Of a stretch of 64,000 nucleotides of DNA, positions 1-9,817 are shown in pieces. The stretch comes from Hemileia vastatrix. Lineage: Eukaryota > Basidiomycota > Pucciniomycetes > Pucciniales > Zaghouaniaceae. The stretch's first letter is position 1. Each line of letters opens with the position of its first letter. The position numbers were made by a program, and so were the translations under genes. A model generated the notes under the pieces. That model did not search any database. It worked only from the letters and a program-made list of their open reading frames with translations, and was not told the DNA's origin. The stretch covers positions 27,449,183 through 27,513,182 of the forward strand of contig JASXTE010000002.1 of NCBI GenBank assembly GCA_030280995.1, given 5' to 3'.

Positions 1-47
1 AGGGTCTAGGGGAACTCAATACTTATGGGATTTTACTTCAAGATATC

Positions 48-470
48 TGTTAGTCCTCCAAGACTTTAAACTGGCTACTGTTCAAGACGTTCTTTAAGGT
101 TTTTATACATATTTTGGATCTGTTAGTCCTCCAAGACTTTAAACTGGCTACTGTTCAAGACGTTCTTTAAGGTTTTTATACATATTTTGGATCTGTTAGT
201 CCTCCAAGACTTTAAACTGGCTACTGTTCAAGACGTTCTTTAAGGTTTTTATACATATTTTGGATCTGTTAGTCCTCCAAGACTTTAAACTGGATACTGT
301 TCAAGACTTTCCTTAAGGTTTTATACAAATTTTGGAGCTGTTAGTCCTCCAAGACTTTAAACTGGCTAATTTTCAAGACGGTCATTAAAGATTTTATATT
401 GGAGCTGTTAGTCCTTCAAGACTTTAAACTGAAATTAAAAGACGTTCAAGATTCTATGGATATTTTCGGA
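48..470 (+). repeat. Tandem array of a 73-bp unit containing the 22-bp motif
   Basis: Units begin at 48, 121, 194, 267, 339 and 406, so the period is 73 bp for the first four and then shrinks to 72 and 67. The first three units are nearly identical and later ones diverge. Each unit contains one motif whose reverse strand reads CAGTTTAAAGTCTTGGAGGA followed by CT. The array has no open reading frame of note. Confidence 0.9.
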
Positions 471-494
471 GACAGTTTTCTTTTTATATAAATC

Positions 495-985
495 AAATGT
501 TAGGTCCACCAAGACCTTAAACTGGACTGTTATCAAGCTGTTGGGTCCACCATGACCTTAAACTGGATTTCTTATCGATTAAATGTTTGGTCCACCATGA
601 CTTTAAACTGGTAGTTCATTCATTGTTTAGTCCACTATGACTTTAAACTGGAAAATTAATATCTGCAGGATAATTCAACATTCATTGGACCACTATGGCC
701 TTATACTGGATTACTTGTCGATCAAATGTTTGGTCCACTATGACATTATACTGGATTATCAAATTTATTCAATCTTTGGTCAAGCCTAGGCCTTACTTAG
801 GAATATATCAAGATATTTATGCACTTAAACGATCTTTGGTCCACCAAGACCATAAACTGGCAATCAATTATATGTTTGGTCTACCAAGACTTTAAATTGG
901 AATGTCAATCTTGTTTGGATAACTCAATTCAATCTTTTAATTTATCACTGTCCCCTAAGACTCTAAACTGGTTATTCAATTATTT
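495..985 (+). repeat. About ten diverged copies of the 22-bp motif
   Basis: Beyond the tandem array the motif continues at irregular 40-70-bp spacing (near 503, 545, 590, 629, 689, 731, 837, 877 and 948, with a weaker copy near 775). Typical form on this strand is GGTCCACYAWGACTTTAAAC followed by TGG. All copies have the same orientation, reading CAGTTTAAAG on the strand that encodes the 1561-2261 gene. The two small ORFs that cross this stretch are by-products of the repeats. Confidence 0.85.
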
Positions 986-1560
986 CTGGAATTGGGTGCT
1001 GATAGCTTTAGGAGGTTAAAACTTTAGGTGGTGATGATGCTAAAGAAAGCATAATGGTTAATTAGGTGAAATTTGTGGCGCTTTAACATGGTCTAAAGTT
1101 AAAATTATTATTGGAAGCCTGGAAAAAGTATTTTATGGGTTTGCTGTATAGCAAAGTTTGAAAATTGTGATGAAGGAATCAGAAGTTAGGATGGTAGTTG
1201 GATTTTAGGGAATGATTTTTTTTAGTGCCTCATAGTTAGGCCATTTTTTTTTTGGTGTGAAGCTTGGAGGACCTTATGGCGAGATTGGAATCATAGAATT
1301 CGGCTCAGTGGGGGGCCCTATGAGGTTGGAATCAGGAGTATTCGGCTCATAGGAAGATCCACTCTCTCAATGCTGTGACAAGAAGGAAGACTGGTATATG
1401 GGAGTCTGAAGGGATTCAAACCTTGCTCTCAGTAGTGGAATCATCACAAGATTTATATTATTTTATTTTATGTTATATCAAGCCAGAGAAGAAGAAACAA
1501 CATTTTTATTATAAAGTTTAAGAAGACCAAGCAAAAACAAAATTTTATCAAGTTATACTG
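986..1560. other. Non-coding spacer with two related stem-loop repeats
   Basis: No convincing coding region. Two related copies of about 45 bp lie at 1269-1310 and 1316-1353, both containing TTGGAATCA and TTCGGCTCA. In the second copy CTATGAG (1318-1324) can pair with CTCATAG (1346-1352). The part near 1370-1450 is similar, in inverted orientation, to 62330-62400 downstream of the related gene in Z3, so this spacer belongs to the element. Confidence 0.6.
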
Positions 1561-2261
1561 TTAGAAAAGATAATTTCTTTGAAATTTTTCAACATCATTA
1601 TCAAATATTTGCATTAAAATCCTTCTTTTCATGAGGTCTTCATGGTTATTAGCTGGAGTTTCTTGAAAATAGGCCAGCATTTTACGTTTCAACTCATTAG
1701 TAAAGTCAAGAAAAAGATAGCGATGAAAATTTGGGTAATGATTGATATAGTCCGTCTTCACTCTACCAACATCATCAGTGTTGGTTATTTCGACAGCTAG
1801 AAGTTCAAATATGTTATTAAGTCATAGGTTTAGTCAATTTTGATTAAAAGTTTTTTTATTTTTTTTAGTAAGATAAATAGGTTCTTACATTTAGAGCCAG
1901 GAAACATAGTCTCAGCAAAGTTAGTTGGGGGTACTGGCGTTATAGGATTAGGATCTTGTGAAGGCAAAATTAGGCCGGGATCCGTTGATGAAGATTGAAC
2001 TTTTGAAGCTGTTTTTGATCTTATTTGTTTTAAGAAGACAGGAATTTTGGATCGCTTTTTAGAAGTTGAGGGATCAGGGAGAGCTGCTGGTCCTAAATAT
2101 ATGTTTGTTTTAGAAGGAACTATTGGCCGGTTGCATTTGACTTTTTTCACACGGCATAAGTCGCAAGCTGTTCTGCCAGGAAGATTAGGGCTGGACATTA
2201 AACAAGGTACCTGGTATCGAGCGCAGAGTTCACATGGAGTGACAAGTTCTTTGGAAGACAT
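1561..2261 (-). CDS. Small Zn-cluster protein, antisense in LTR element Z2
   Basis: Two exons: 1889-2261 and 1561-1796, with a 92-nt intron (GTAAGA donor, TTCTAG acceptor). The intron is phase 1 and joins the exons in frame to give about 202 residues. Cysteines at residues 10, 13, 20, 33, 36 and 43 follow C-x2-C-x6-C-x12-C-x2-C-x6-C, which fits the fungal Zn2Cys6 pattern; the second half, CDLCRVKKVKC, carries the basic residues. A Ser/Pro/Lys-rich linker follows, then a charged C-terminal segment in exon 2 (YFQETPANNHEDLMKRRIL) that recurs in the genes at 4020 and 61497. The start codon lies about 105 bp from the polypurine tract, on the strand opposite to the retroelement. By homology of the cluster it could bind DNA, but order and length are unlike ordinary transcription factors. 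Function is inference. Confidence 0.75.
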
Positions 2262-2369
2262 ATTGATGAAGATGAATTTTATAGTTGATTAAAGAAGATG
2301 GTGGTTGAAGGTTAAAGATGAATATTGTGTTCAACCACTTATGCAAAGTTTTAAGAATGGGGACATTCT

Positions 2370-2384
2370 CAATTGGAGGGAGGA
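2370..2384 (+). other. Polypurine tract of Z2
   Basis: ATTGGAGGGAGGA directly precedes the LTR start TGTGG. The 25 nt up to and into the LTR are the same as at the G1 3' LTR read on the minus strand, which shows that the Z and G elements are related. Confidence 0.8.
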
Positions 2385-3470
2385 TGTGGTAGCCTAAAGT
2401 TTAGTACGGCACCTAAATATGTAAATGGAGTTATTACGGCGTGCAAGATTGGCGTTATTATTTTATAAAAAGGGTTTTATTTAATTTATTTTGGAGTTTA
2501 AAATATGAAGAAATTGGTCACAAGCGAATGCCTACACAAATACAATTTATTTTACGGAGAAAATTTATTTTTACGGTCTGAAAAATTTATAAGTATCAAG
2601 TCAAGTCACTCAAGAACCTTGGGAAATTTTCCCAGAATTTTTACTATTTTTTTTTATATTTTTAAATGAATTTTAAAGTTTTATAAAAATATTTACGTTT
2701 TCAAAAATTACTTAACTTTGATGAATTTTCACGGGGTAATTAGAGCTGCGCAGACTACGAAAATTAGTTTGGTATGTAAAGGGGAAGTAGCTCTATTATG
2801 TGTAATTTTTCTAGATTTTTTATTATGGTTTTAAGGTTCTAAATTGAGTCTGGAAGTCCGGACGGACTCCGTACGGGCTCCGGATTGACTCTGGAAGAGC
2901 TCTGGAGGGGAAAACTTAGGCACGTGACTAGGAATACTTAAGCGCTTCTCAAACTCGAAATTGAGAGGGGGGACACAACATACAGCTTAATCATTAACCA
3001 CCACAGTCTCATTTTTTATTACTCAACAAATTAAATAAATTTGTAATACCCTTATAACTTTATATTTTATATAACATTTTAGAAATACTACTCAACAATT
3101 TAAATCACACTTCATACAGGGTATCTTTAGAAAGGTCTTCATCGCTGGGACTTGATTATTGCTGTCTCATATAAATTTAAATTATTATAAAAACATAAAA
3201 GTCAATCTTTTCAGATCTTTCACTGGTACACCTTAATTGTTGTTATCAGTATTTCTTTTATCAACAGCCACTTTCTTTAAATCTCAATAAGCGTTAAATA
3301 TTTTAGAGTTTCATTATTTTTATCAATCAGATCTAAGTATATTGGTTAGCTTAGTGATTTAGAACACCCATTTTGTTATTTTTATTGGAAGGACGGGGTT
3401 TTCAGCTAAATCCACATATCTCCTCCGGATTCTGCTTACAGCAAGGCGACTGTAAGAGTTTACCTTACCA
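2385..3470 (+). repeat. 3' LTR of Z2
   Basis: Begins TGTGGTAGCC after the polypurine tract and ends near TTACCA at 3470. It matches the inverted LTR at 60238-61348 in patches throughout, including a TAAAGTTTAGTAYGGCAC start, a CTCAAGAACCTT block, a segment reading TAATTTTTCTAGATTTTTTA, and an end containing GGATTCTGCTTACA. No ORF of note. GC-richer patches near 2850-2950 are also part of the LTR. Confidence 0.75.
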
Positions 3471-3971
3471 TAGCAGGCGGGCCACCCGACGTCGGAGATG
3501 CCGCATGAAGCGGCCTGGCCTCCCTGAAGCCAGAAAACCAATAAAAACCACTAATCTACTTAAAAAAATTAGCTACAACTACTAAAACCTTTAAAACACG
3601 GAATTTCACTATAACAACATTGGGACATGAAATATAGAGAAAAATTAGCTCTATCCAATGGTACTAAGCACTTAACCCTAAGACTTAAGGTTATCCCGTA
3701 AAACACGAAAAACAAAATTAAACAGCAATCTTTTATAAATGAAAAATGAGGAAATGACCCCTTAAAACTCAGAATATGAAAAATGTCTACAAGACATAAA
3801 ATATAGAGAAAAACCAGGGCTATCCAATGATAGTACTCACATACCAGAAGACCCAATATCCACGGAATAAAACCAGAAAATTACCCAATTCTTTAACAGA
3901 TGTCAATTAAGACATGCACAAACAGCGCCAAATAACAAAACAAAGGCCCCTGCCAATGTTGAAAGACCACA
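3471..3971 (-). repeat. Truncated 3' LTR of G1
   Basis: From about 3475 it matches 21343-21839 almost base for base, including CCCGACGTCGGAGATGCCGC and the ending GACCACA. The part equal to 20747-21339 is missing where Z2 joins. A hydrophobic ORF read across it on the minus strand (3569-3856) is repeated in the other LTR and is not taken as a gene. Confidence 0.85.
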
Positions 3972-3986
3972 TCCTCCCTCCAATTG
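3972..3986 (-). other. Polypurine tract of G1
   Basis: TCCTCCCTCCAATTG follows the LTR on the plus strand, so the minus strand reads CAATTGGAGGGAGGA directly before TGTGGTC. Confidence 0.8.
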
Positions 3987-4019
3987 AGAATTTCTGCATT
4001 CTTTCTTCATCCAACCACC

Positions 4020-4660
4020 ATGTTTAACCTTCTTCCCAAATCTGCCTCTGAAATGGGTCCTTGCCAATACTGCATCAACAATAATTTAATCTGCACCATG
4101 ACACCACCTGTCCATCCATATAGAACGTCCTGCGATGTCTGCCAATCCAGAAAGAAGACCTGCCACAGACCTGGTCCACTTTCTTCCACAACAGATTCAC
4201 CTCCACCTCAACCTGGTCCTTCTTCTGCCAACACCAAAAGGTCTAGGCCATCCATCCTGATACCCAGATTAATCAAAAAGCTCCACCCTTCCCAGAAGAG
4301 TGCCACAACCCATAAACCAACTAGCTCCCCCATCCCTGGTCCATCTGATGGTAAAGAACATTCATTCCTTCCTTCAACTTTAAAACTGATAACTTCTCAG
4401 TTCCTCCCTCTTCTGATAGTGATGATAACAATGTAGGATCCATTGCACCACCAACACCAACGCACTTGCCCACTATCAAGGCCAAGTTCCAACAACACAC
4501 ATCTCAACAGAAACAACTTCTGCTTCACTACTTCCAATCCACTCCTGCTAGAGATCCACAGGACATTGAGAACAGAAGACATCTCATTCACCAGTTCAAG
4601 GATAATTCTGAACACTTCATTTCCTCTCTTGATTCCCTCTGTAATTCCACTAGTACTTGA
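4020..4660 (+). CDS. X1: small Zn-cluster protein, antisense in G1
   Basis: Exons 4020-4350 and 4401-4660, with a 50-nt intron (GTAAAG donor, AACTGATAAC branch-like site, TTCTCAG acceptor). It is phase 1 and joins the exons in frame, giving about 196 residues. The chosen ATG has the favourable context ACCACCATG; ATG at residue 12 is an alternative. Cysteines at 15, 18, 25, 38, 41 and 48 give C-x2-C-x6-C-x12-C-x2-C-x6-C, the same spacing as in the 1561-2261 gene. The linker is rich in Ser, Pro and Thr, with RSRPSILIPRL. Exon 2 encodes an acidic patch (DSDDNN) and a charged, probably helical C-terminus (YFQSTPARDPQDIENRRHL). It reads away from the 3' LTR and has no visible defect, so it may be the best-preserved member here. 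DNA binding is inferred only from the cluster. Confidence 0.75.
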
Positions 4661-4718
4661 GTTTGATTCAGAAAAGAAAAATTGACCACACCCTCTTTAG
4701 GATGTAACCACAAAACAA

Positions 4719-4773
4719 CCCTCAGTTTTAAGTCTTGGGGGACCATCCTCATTTTATAGTCTTGGGGGACTCA
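4719..4773 (+). repeat. Two copies of the 22-bp motif downstream of X1
   Basis: CAGTTTTAAGTCTTGGGGGA and CATTTTATAGTCTTGGGGGA, each followed by C. They are the left part of an array that continues at 13544 on the other side of E1. Confidence 0.85.
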
Positions 4774-4778
4774 AAAAC

Positions 4779-5601
4779 TGTCAAGGGTCACTTTTGGTCT
4801 AGAAGCTTTGGTACGGTGTAATATGAAGATTTTAAGGATTTTTTTTGACTCTAAATAATTAGGTATGTATTTCTCAATCAAGGATGATTCTTTTACTCAA
4901 ATTAAGATGTAGTTTTTAATAATTTATATAGATTATAGAATTAGAATTACGTATGGTGTAAATACTAAGGATATAAAATATAATAAATAAGTTTTAATTG
5001 TTGTAGTTGTAGTAAAATGAGTTGGTAAAATAGATTGATCAAAAGACAACAAAAAGAGAGGCCTTTTATAGGCAAAGGAGAGACAAAGCACGGAAATCAA
5101 ATTCTAAAAACAGTAGGAAGAGAGAGAGAAAAAGAACATTTCAGAAAGAGTATTTCACATAATAAAGTTATTCTAAAAAGAAGGCGTCAAAAAGATGTAT
5201 TTACAGAGTATGTCAGAAATACATCAATATTTTTAATATTTACTGTAAAAGTCAATCCTAAATAAGAAATTTGATTTTTTTGTATATATTTAATATTATT
5301 TGAATATTTAAATCTTATTTTATCTTTGTATTTATTTTTTAATATAAAATTTTATTTTTTCCCAACCTGTCAAATGAGCACGGTGTTAGAGAAAAATATA
5401 AGGGACAAAATTATAATTTTAATTTTAATTATTTATTTAATTAATTAATTTAATTTTAACATTCTGTAATTAGTTAATTTATTATAACTAATTTTAATGT
5501 AACTAAATGATAATTAAATAATAATTAAAAATGATAAGGTGCGGCTTCATCCAGTAAATAATTAATTATTTCACTGGGTAAGTCTAGTAGCCTGGCTGAC
5601 A
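4779..5601 (-). repeat. 3' LTR of E1
   Basis: 823 bp, nearly identical to 12716-13537; I counted fewer than ten differences, the largest near 5191-5210. On the minus strand it begins TGTCAGCCAGGCT right after the purine-rich AGAGTGAGGGAG. The ORF at 5035-5265 recurs in the other LTR and is not a gene. Confidence 0.95.
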
Positions 5602-5651
5602 CTCCCTCACTCTAAAAAAAACAATAAAAAAAAATGCTATGATTTTTTCTT

Positions 5652-6989
5652 TTAATAGTTTTTTAGTAGAGTAGGAAGATTAGATATCTCCTTCCCAGGT
5701 ATCCAAGAATCATATTCAGATGATTTATTCTTGAATCTCAATAAGTATTCTGTACCTTTCTCAGCAGTTACTAGTCTGTCATTTAAAATTTTTTCAATTT
5801 CTGCTGTCTCAGTGATTTCATTTGGGGTTTTCTTTGGTCTACCCCTCCTTTTTGGAAATAAATCACTATTGGATGTGTAAGGTTTCAAAAGAGATATTGG
5901 AAAAACAGGATGTTTTCTGTCATATGGGGAATACAGAATAACTTCAACTGCATTATCTCCAATCATTCTTCTGACAACAAAAGGACCAACAAATGGATCT
6001 TTTAATTTGTTATTACCTTGTAAGTTGAAGTTGACTGTAGAAATCAACACTTCATCACCCTTTTTAAAAGTGTATTCTTTATGGGATTTGTACCATCTTT
6101 TCTTCTCATATTCAAATAATTTTTCAATACATTTTTGAGCATGATTTCTACATAGTTGTTGCATTTGAAGAAAAGATTCTACACCAGGATGTATATCCAA
6201 TTTAGGTATTTTGTTATTGAGAATTTGGGCAGGAGTATTAGGAACATATCCCAGCCAGAGCTCAAAAGGCTTTCTTTGATTAACAGAATGAACAGTGCTA
6301 TTATAAGCAAATTCTAACCCAGGAAGTAAGGTAACCCAATCATGAGTGAATCTGTCATTATCTTTATACTCAAGGCCAAAGGCACAATATCTTCTAATCA
6401 TGTCCTCTAAAGTCTGAATCATTCTTTCAGCTAAACCATCAGTCTGAGGGTGATGGGCAGTAGAAAGTTTCAGATCACAACCACAAACATCCATCAGAGA
6501 CATCCAAAATTCAGAAGTAAATTTAGGGTCTCTGTCAGAGATTATGGCTTTAGGAAAACCAGAAGTATTAAACATATGAGACCACCATAAGAAAGCTAAT
6601 TCTTTAGTCGAAACATCCTTGTGGGTAGGGATAAATTTACACATTTTTGTGAATGTGTCCACAATAACCCAACAAGAGTTATAACTGTCTTTACCAGCAA
6701 TAGGTAATCCTGTTACAAAATCCATGTTTATTATTTGCCATGGAGCATCAGGAGGTTCAATATGTTGCATTAAACCTGCTCTTTTACCAGTTAATCTTTT
6801 TGATTTTTGGCATGAATCACAGGATTCAACATATAATTTTGTGTCCTCAGACATATTAGCCCACCAAGCAGTGTTCTTAATTCTGATCATTGTTTTGTCA
6901 AGATCAAAATGTCCAGCCAATATTTCATCATGACAAATTTTCAAGATGATTTCTTTCATAGAAGGAGGAATAACAATAACATTACTCAA
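5652..6989 (-). pseudogene. E1 pol, integrase and chromodomain
   Basis: 445 residues of integrase in one frame. Zinc-binding HHCC residues are His20, His27, Cys57 and Cys60. The catalytic triad is present: Asp90 (in NMDFVTG), Asp152 (in SDRDPKF) and Glu188 (in DGLAERM), with the typical D-x35-E spacing. FPKRRGRPKK is a basic linker. The last 45 residues, with YLLRF, SEYDSW and IPGKEI, resemble a chromodomain, which places the element among chromoviruses. Established role: joining element cDNA to host DNA, with the chromodomain guiding it to chromatin. The frame is separated from the upstream pol by a one-base loss near 7005, so it is called broken although this part is intact. Confidence 0.9.
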
Positions 6990-7390
6990 CTTTCTTCTAT
7001 AATATAGGTATCTTCATCAATTGAAAATTTTCCTTTTTCCAAAGCTTTTTGGTACTTTGGTGGAAGGGTTTTAATTAATGCTTGTATTGAAGCATTCTTT
7101 GGATCATTTAATATGGTGCATAAATTTTTCAAGTCAGTGTCCTTATCATATGATTCCAGAATAAGATGTAATAGCTCTTCCTCCATATCAACCACATATA
7201 TCCCATGGATATGGATAATTTCATCCTCAGGATCATAAGCAGGATTAGAGTCATCATTTGGTGAAGTTAACCTTGATAACATATCCACATTTGAGTGACC
7301 AATACCAGCTCTGTGAATAATTGTCATTCTCCCTCTGTACTCTTGAACAGCCAGCTGCCATCTAAACATATGTCTATTAGGTGTTTTCAA
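6986..7390 (-). pseudogene. E1 pol, RNase H end and start of integrase
   Basis: Same frame as the segment at 7415-9781 and separated from it by a TGA where the related E2 has a Cys codon (TDCSAVKS in E2). It covers the end of RNase H (MFRWQLAVQEYRGRMTIIHRAG) and the linker to integrase. It ends with a frameshift: compared with E2, one base is missing in the TATATAT stretch just before the integrase segment, which continues in the next frame from 6989. Confidence 0.85.
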
Positions 7391-7414
7391 GTTTAAAAGG
7401 GATTTAACTTCACT

Positions 7415-9781
7415 TCAGTCAGTGACAAGTTCAAATTTCTGGTCATCTAGATAATAATGGAGCTTTTCTAGAGCCCATACTACAGCTAAACACTCTAATT
7501 GAGTAGCACCATATTTCAATTCACTATTTCTCAAGGTTCTTGAAATATAAAAAATTACTACTTCTGAAACTTTATCATTTATCACTTGTTTTTGATGGAG
7601 GGCAGCACCAAGACCAATAAAACTGGCATCAGTGTACAAAACAAATGGTTGATCAAAGTCAGGTAAAGCCAGAATTGGTGCTGACATCAAACAGTGTTTC
7701 ATAGTGTCAAAGTCTCTTTGTCTTTCACTATTCCAGACAAAAGCAACATCCTTTCTAGTTAATTGGGTAAGGGGTAAAGCTATGACTTGGTAATTTTTAA
7801 TATACTGTCTATAGTATCCACACATTCCCAAAAAACTTTGGAGCTCTCTCACTCTTGTAGGAGCTTTCACCTGTTGTATGGCTGCCACTTTGTTCTGGTC
7901 AACACATATCTGTAAGCCTGAAACAACATGACCAAGAACTTTTAAAGAATGGAAACCAAATTTACATTTCTTCAAAGCAAGTGTCATATTTATTTCATCC
8001 ATTTTCTGGAATACTTTACACAGGTGTTTAAGATGGTCCGCAAATGTTTTTGAGAATATAATGATATCATCAATATAAACCATCAGCCAACCTTCAATTA
8101 TCTCTTGATGGAATGTGTTATCCATTACTTTTTGGAAAACAGAAGGGGCATTTTTAGGGCCAAATGGCATCCTAATATACTTATAAATACCCATATGAGT
8201 GGCAATCATCAGAAAGTTCTGAGAATTTTTCTCAACAGGTACCTGGTGATATCCCTTATTACCATCCAAACAGCTGATATATTTAGCACCCTGTAAAGTA
8301 GCATGTATAGAGCTGATTCTAGGTAAAGGATAGATATCATCAACAGTATAAGTATTTAGTGCTCTATAATCACCACATAACCTGGCTTTATCTTTCTCAT
8401 AAGAAATTAGGACAGGTGAGATAACACAATATTTAGGTGTTTCAACTACCTTTTCAATAATATTCATTTTTAAAAGGGTAGAGATATTATCTTCAATATC
8501 TTTTCTCTTTGTGGGAGAAGAAGGATAAGGCTTCTTCTTTAAACTAGGTGGTATATCAGTTAATGGGTAAGAAAATGAAAGTTTCATTTCCTCTTTAACT
8601 AATTCCAGTTCATGTGACCCATGAGCAAAGGCCATAGGATAAGATTTTATCAAGTTAATGATGGAATCTTTATCCTCACCAGAAAGTTGTTCTCCAAAAG
8701 AGGCATTGTCAATTTCAGACATAAGGGCATGCATTTCCTTTCTAGATCTTCCTTTATATTGAACCACAGAATTACATGTGTTCAATTCTGGTTTTAATAA
8801 TTTTTTAGGGGAGGAAATTTTAAATTTTCTCTTCCCATTCATCCCCATTGTGAAACATTGGTTTGAAGGATCCAATTTTATGCCATACTTGGTTAAAATA
8901 TCATTCCCTACAATAAACCAATTGCTCAAGTTATCATTTTTTATGACAACAAAATCACAAATAGCTCTTACAAAACCATGGTTATATTTAAAAAATACTG
9001 TGGCTTTGTATTTACCAATAAGGGACAAAACAGAGCCATACCCTCTCCAATTTTCAGAAATGATAGGCAACAGTTTAGATTTATAGTCTTGATCTACTGA
9101 GGCAAGTGCTCTTTCAGATACTACACTTCCTCCAGCTCCAGAATCCAGAACAACTTCAATGCTGGTTCCATTGATCAAGACTGGTGCCTTAAGAGGGGCA
9201 ATAACAATTGAGTTATCCTCAATGTTCTTTGTGACCTCAGCTTCCTCAACTGTAGATAAATCATTATTATCAATTTCAATAGTATTTAAATAATGAATAT
9301 CTTCTTCCAGCATCAAGATTTCTTGTTGAGATTCATATGAAATATTGCTGGCACAATCACTTGATGTATCATCCAGTGCCACTGTGTCATCAGCATGCTC
9401 CTCTGTTTGTTCTACAAGATTTATCTTCCTGTCACAAACATGGCCTTTCTGCCAAGGCTTTTTGCACTTGAAGCAAGTGTTTGTTGCATACTTCTTTGGT
9501 GCAACAGGAGCAGAAGGTTTACCAACCTTTTCCAGAGGTTTTTGTTGGTAAGTGGAGGGTTTCTCCAAAGGGGTCCTAGGAATGAATCTTCTTGCATCAT
9601 ACTTATGGTTTAGAAGTATCTCATTGCAAGTATTAATGAAAGAAGAGGTTTCTTTGGAGAACTCAGTCCTAGCCACAATCAAGTCTCTCAGAGACATTGG
9701 TAATTTATAGAGGATCCTGTCCTTCCATAAATCAAACTCCATATTTGGGTCCATTGCCCTTAAGATTTTTACAAGTTTCAT
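7415..9781 (-). pseudogene. E1 pol: nucleocapsid knuckle, protease, reverse transcriptase, RNase H
   Basis: 788 residues in one frame. Near residues 104-117 lies the knuckle CFKCKKPWQKGHVC, C-x2-C-x7-H-x-C, a known gypsy variant of CCHC. The aspartic protease motif DSGAGGS is near residue 213. RT has RLCGDYRALN, the FGPKNAPSVFQKVM region and an intact YIDD box near residue 567. RNase H begins near 715 with LYTDASFIGLGAALHQ. The active-site residues that I can check are present. The ORF is closed at both ends by single TGA stops: at its start CGA in relatives reads TGA, and at its end the Cys codon of TDC reads TGA. The element cannot make full-length pol without readthrough. Confidence 0.92.
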
Positions 9782-9817
9782 TAAAAACTCAATAGGTTTA
9801 TCAGTAGAAGAGCTATA

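Larger units (their letters stand above)
1..3470 (+). mobile_element. Z2: 3' part of an LTR retroelement carrying an antisense Zn-cluster gene
   Basis: The sense strand is taken as plus because a polypurine tract (about 2370-2384) lies directly before an LTR that starts TGTGG at 2385. The visible part holds, from left to right, a 73-bp tandem array, a scattered 22-bp motif, a non-coding stretch with stem-loops, an antisense two-exon gene (1561-2261), the tract and the 3' LTR. Any pol and the 5' LTR lie outside the window to the left. The LTR is homologous to the inverted one at 60238-61348. The element ends inside the 3' LTR of G1, whose homology resumes at about 3471, so Z2 inserted into G1. 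Boundaries at the right end are good to a few bases. Confidence 0.75.

Noticed and set aside
48..470. Possible CRISPR-like array
   Set aside because: The whole 73-bp unit is repeated, without unique spacers, and the setting is eukaryotic.
3373..3585. 70-residue plus-strand ORF with an Arg-rich segment
   Set aside because: It crosses the junction between the Z2 LTR and the G1 LTR, so it is a chance product of the nesting.
3569..3856. 95-residue ORF, repeated at 21437-21724
   Set aside because: It lies in both G1 LTRs and is conserved only because the LTRs are.
5035..5265. Basic ORF starting MIKRQQKERPF, repeated at 12972-13172
   Set aside because: Inside both E1 LTRs; the two copies already differ by indels at the end, as expected of non-coding sequence.
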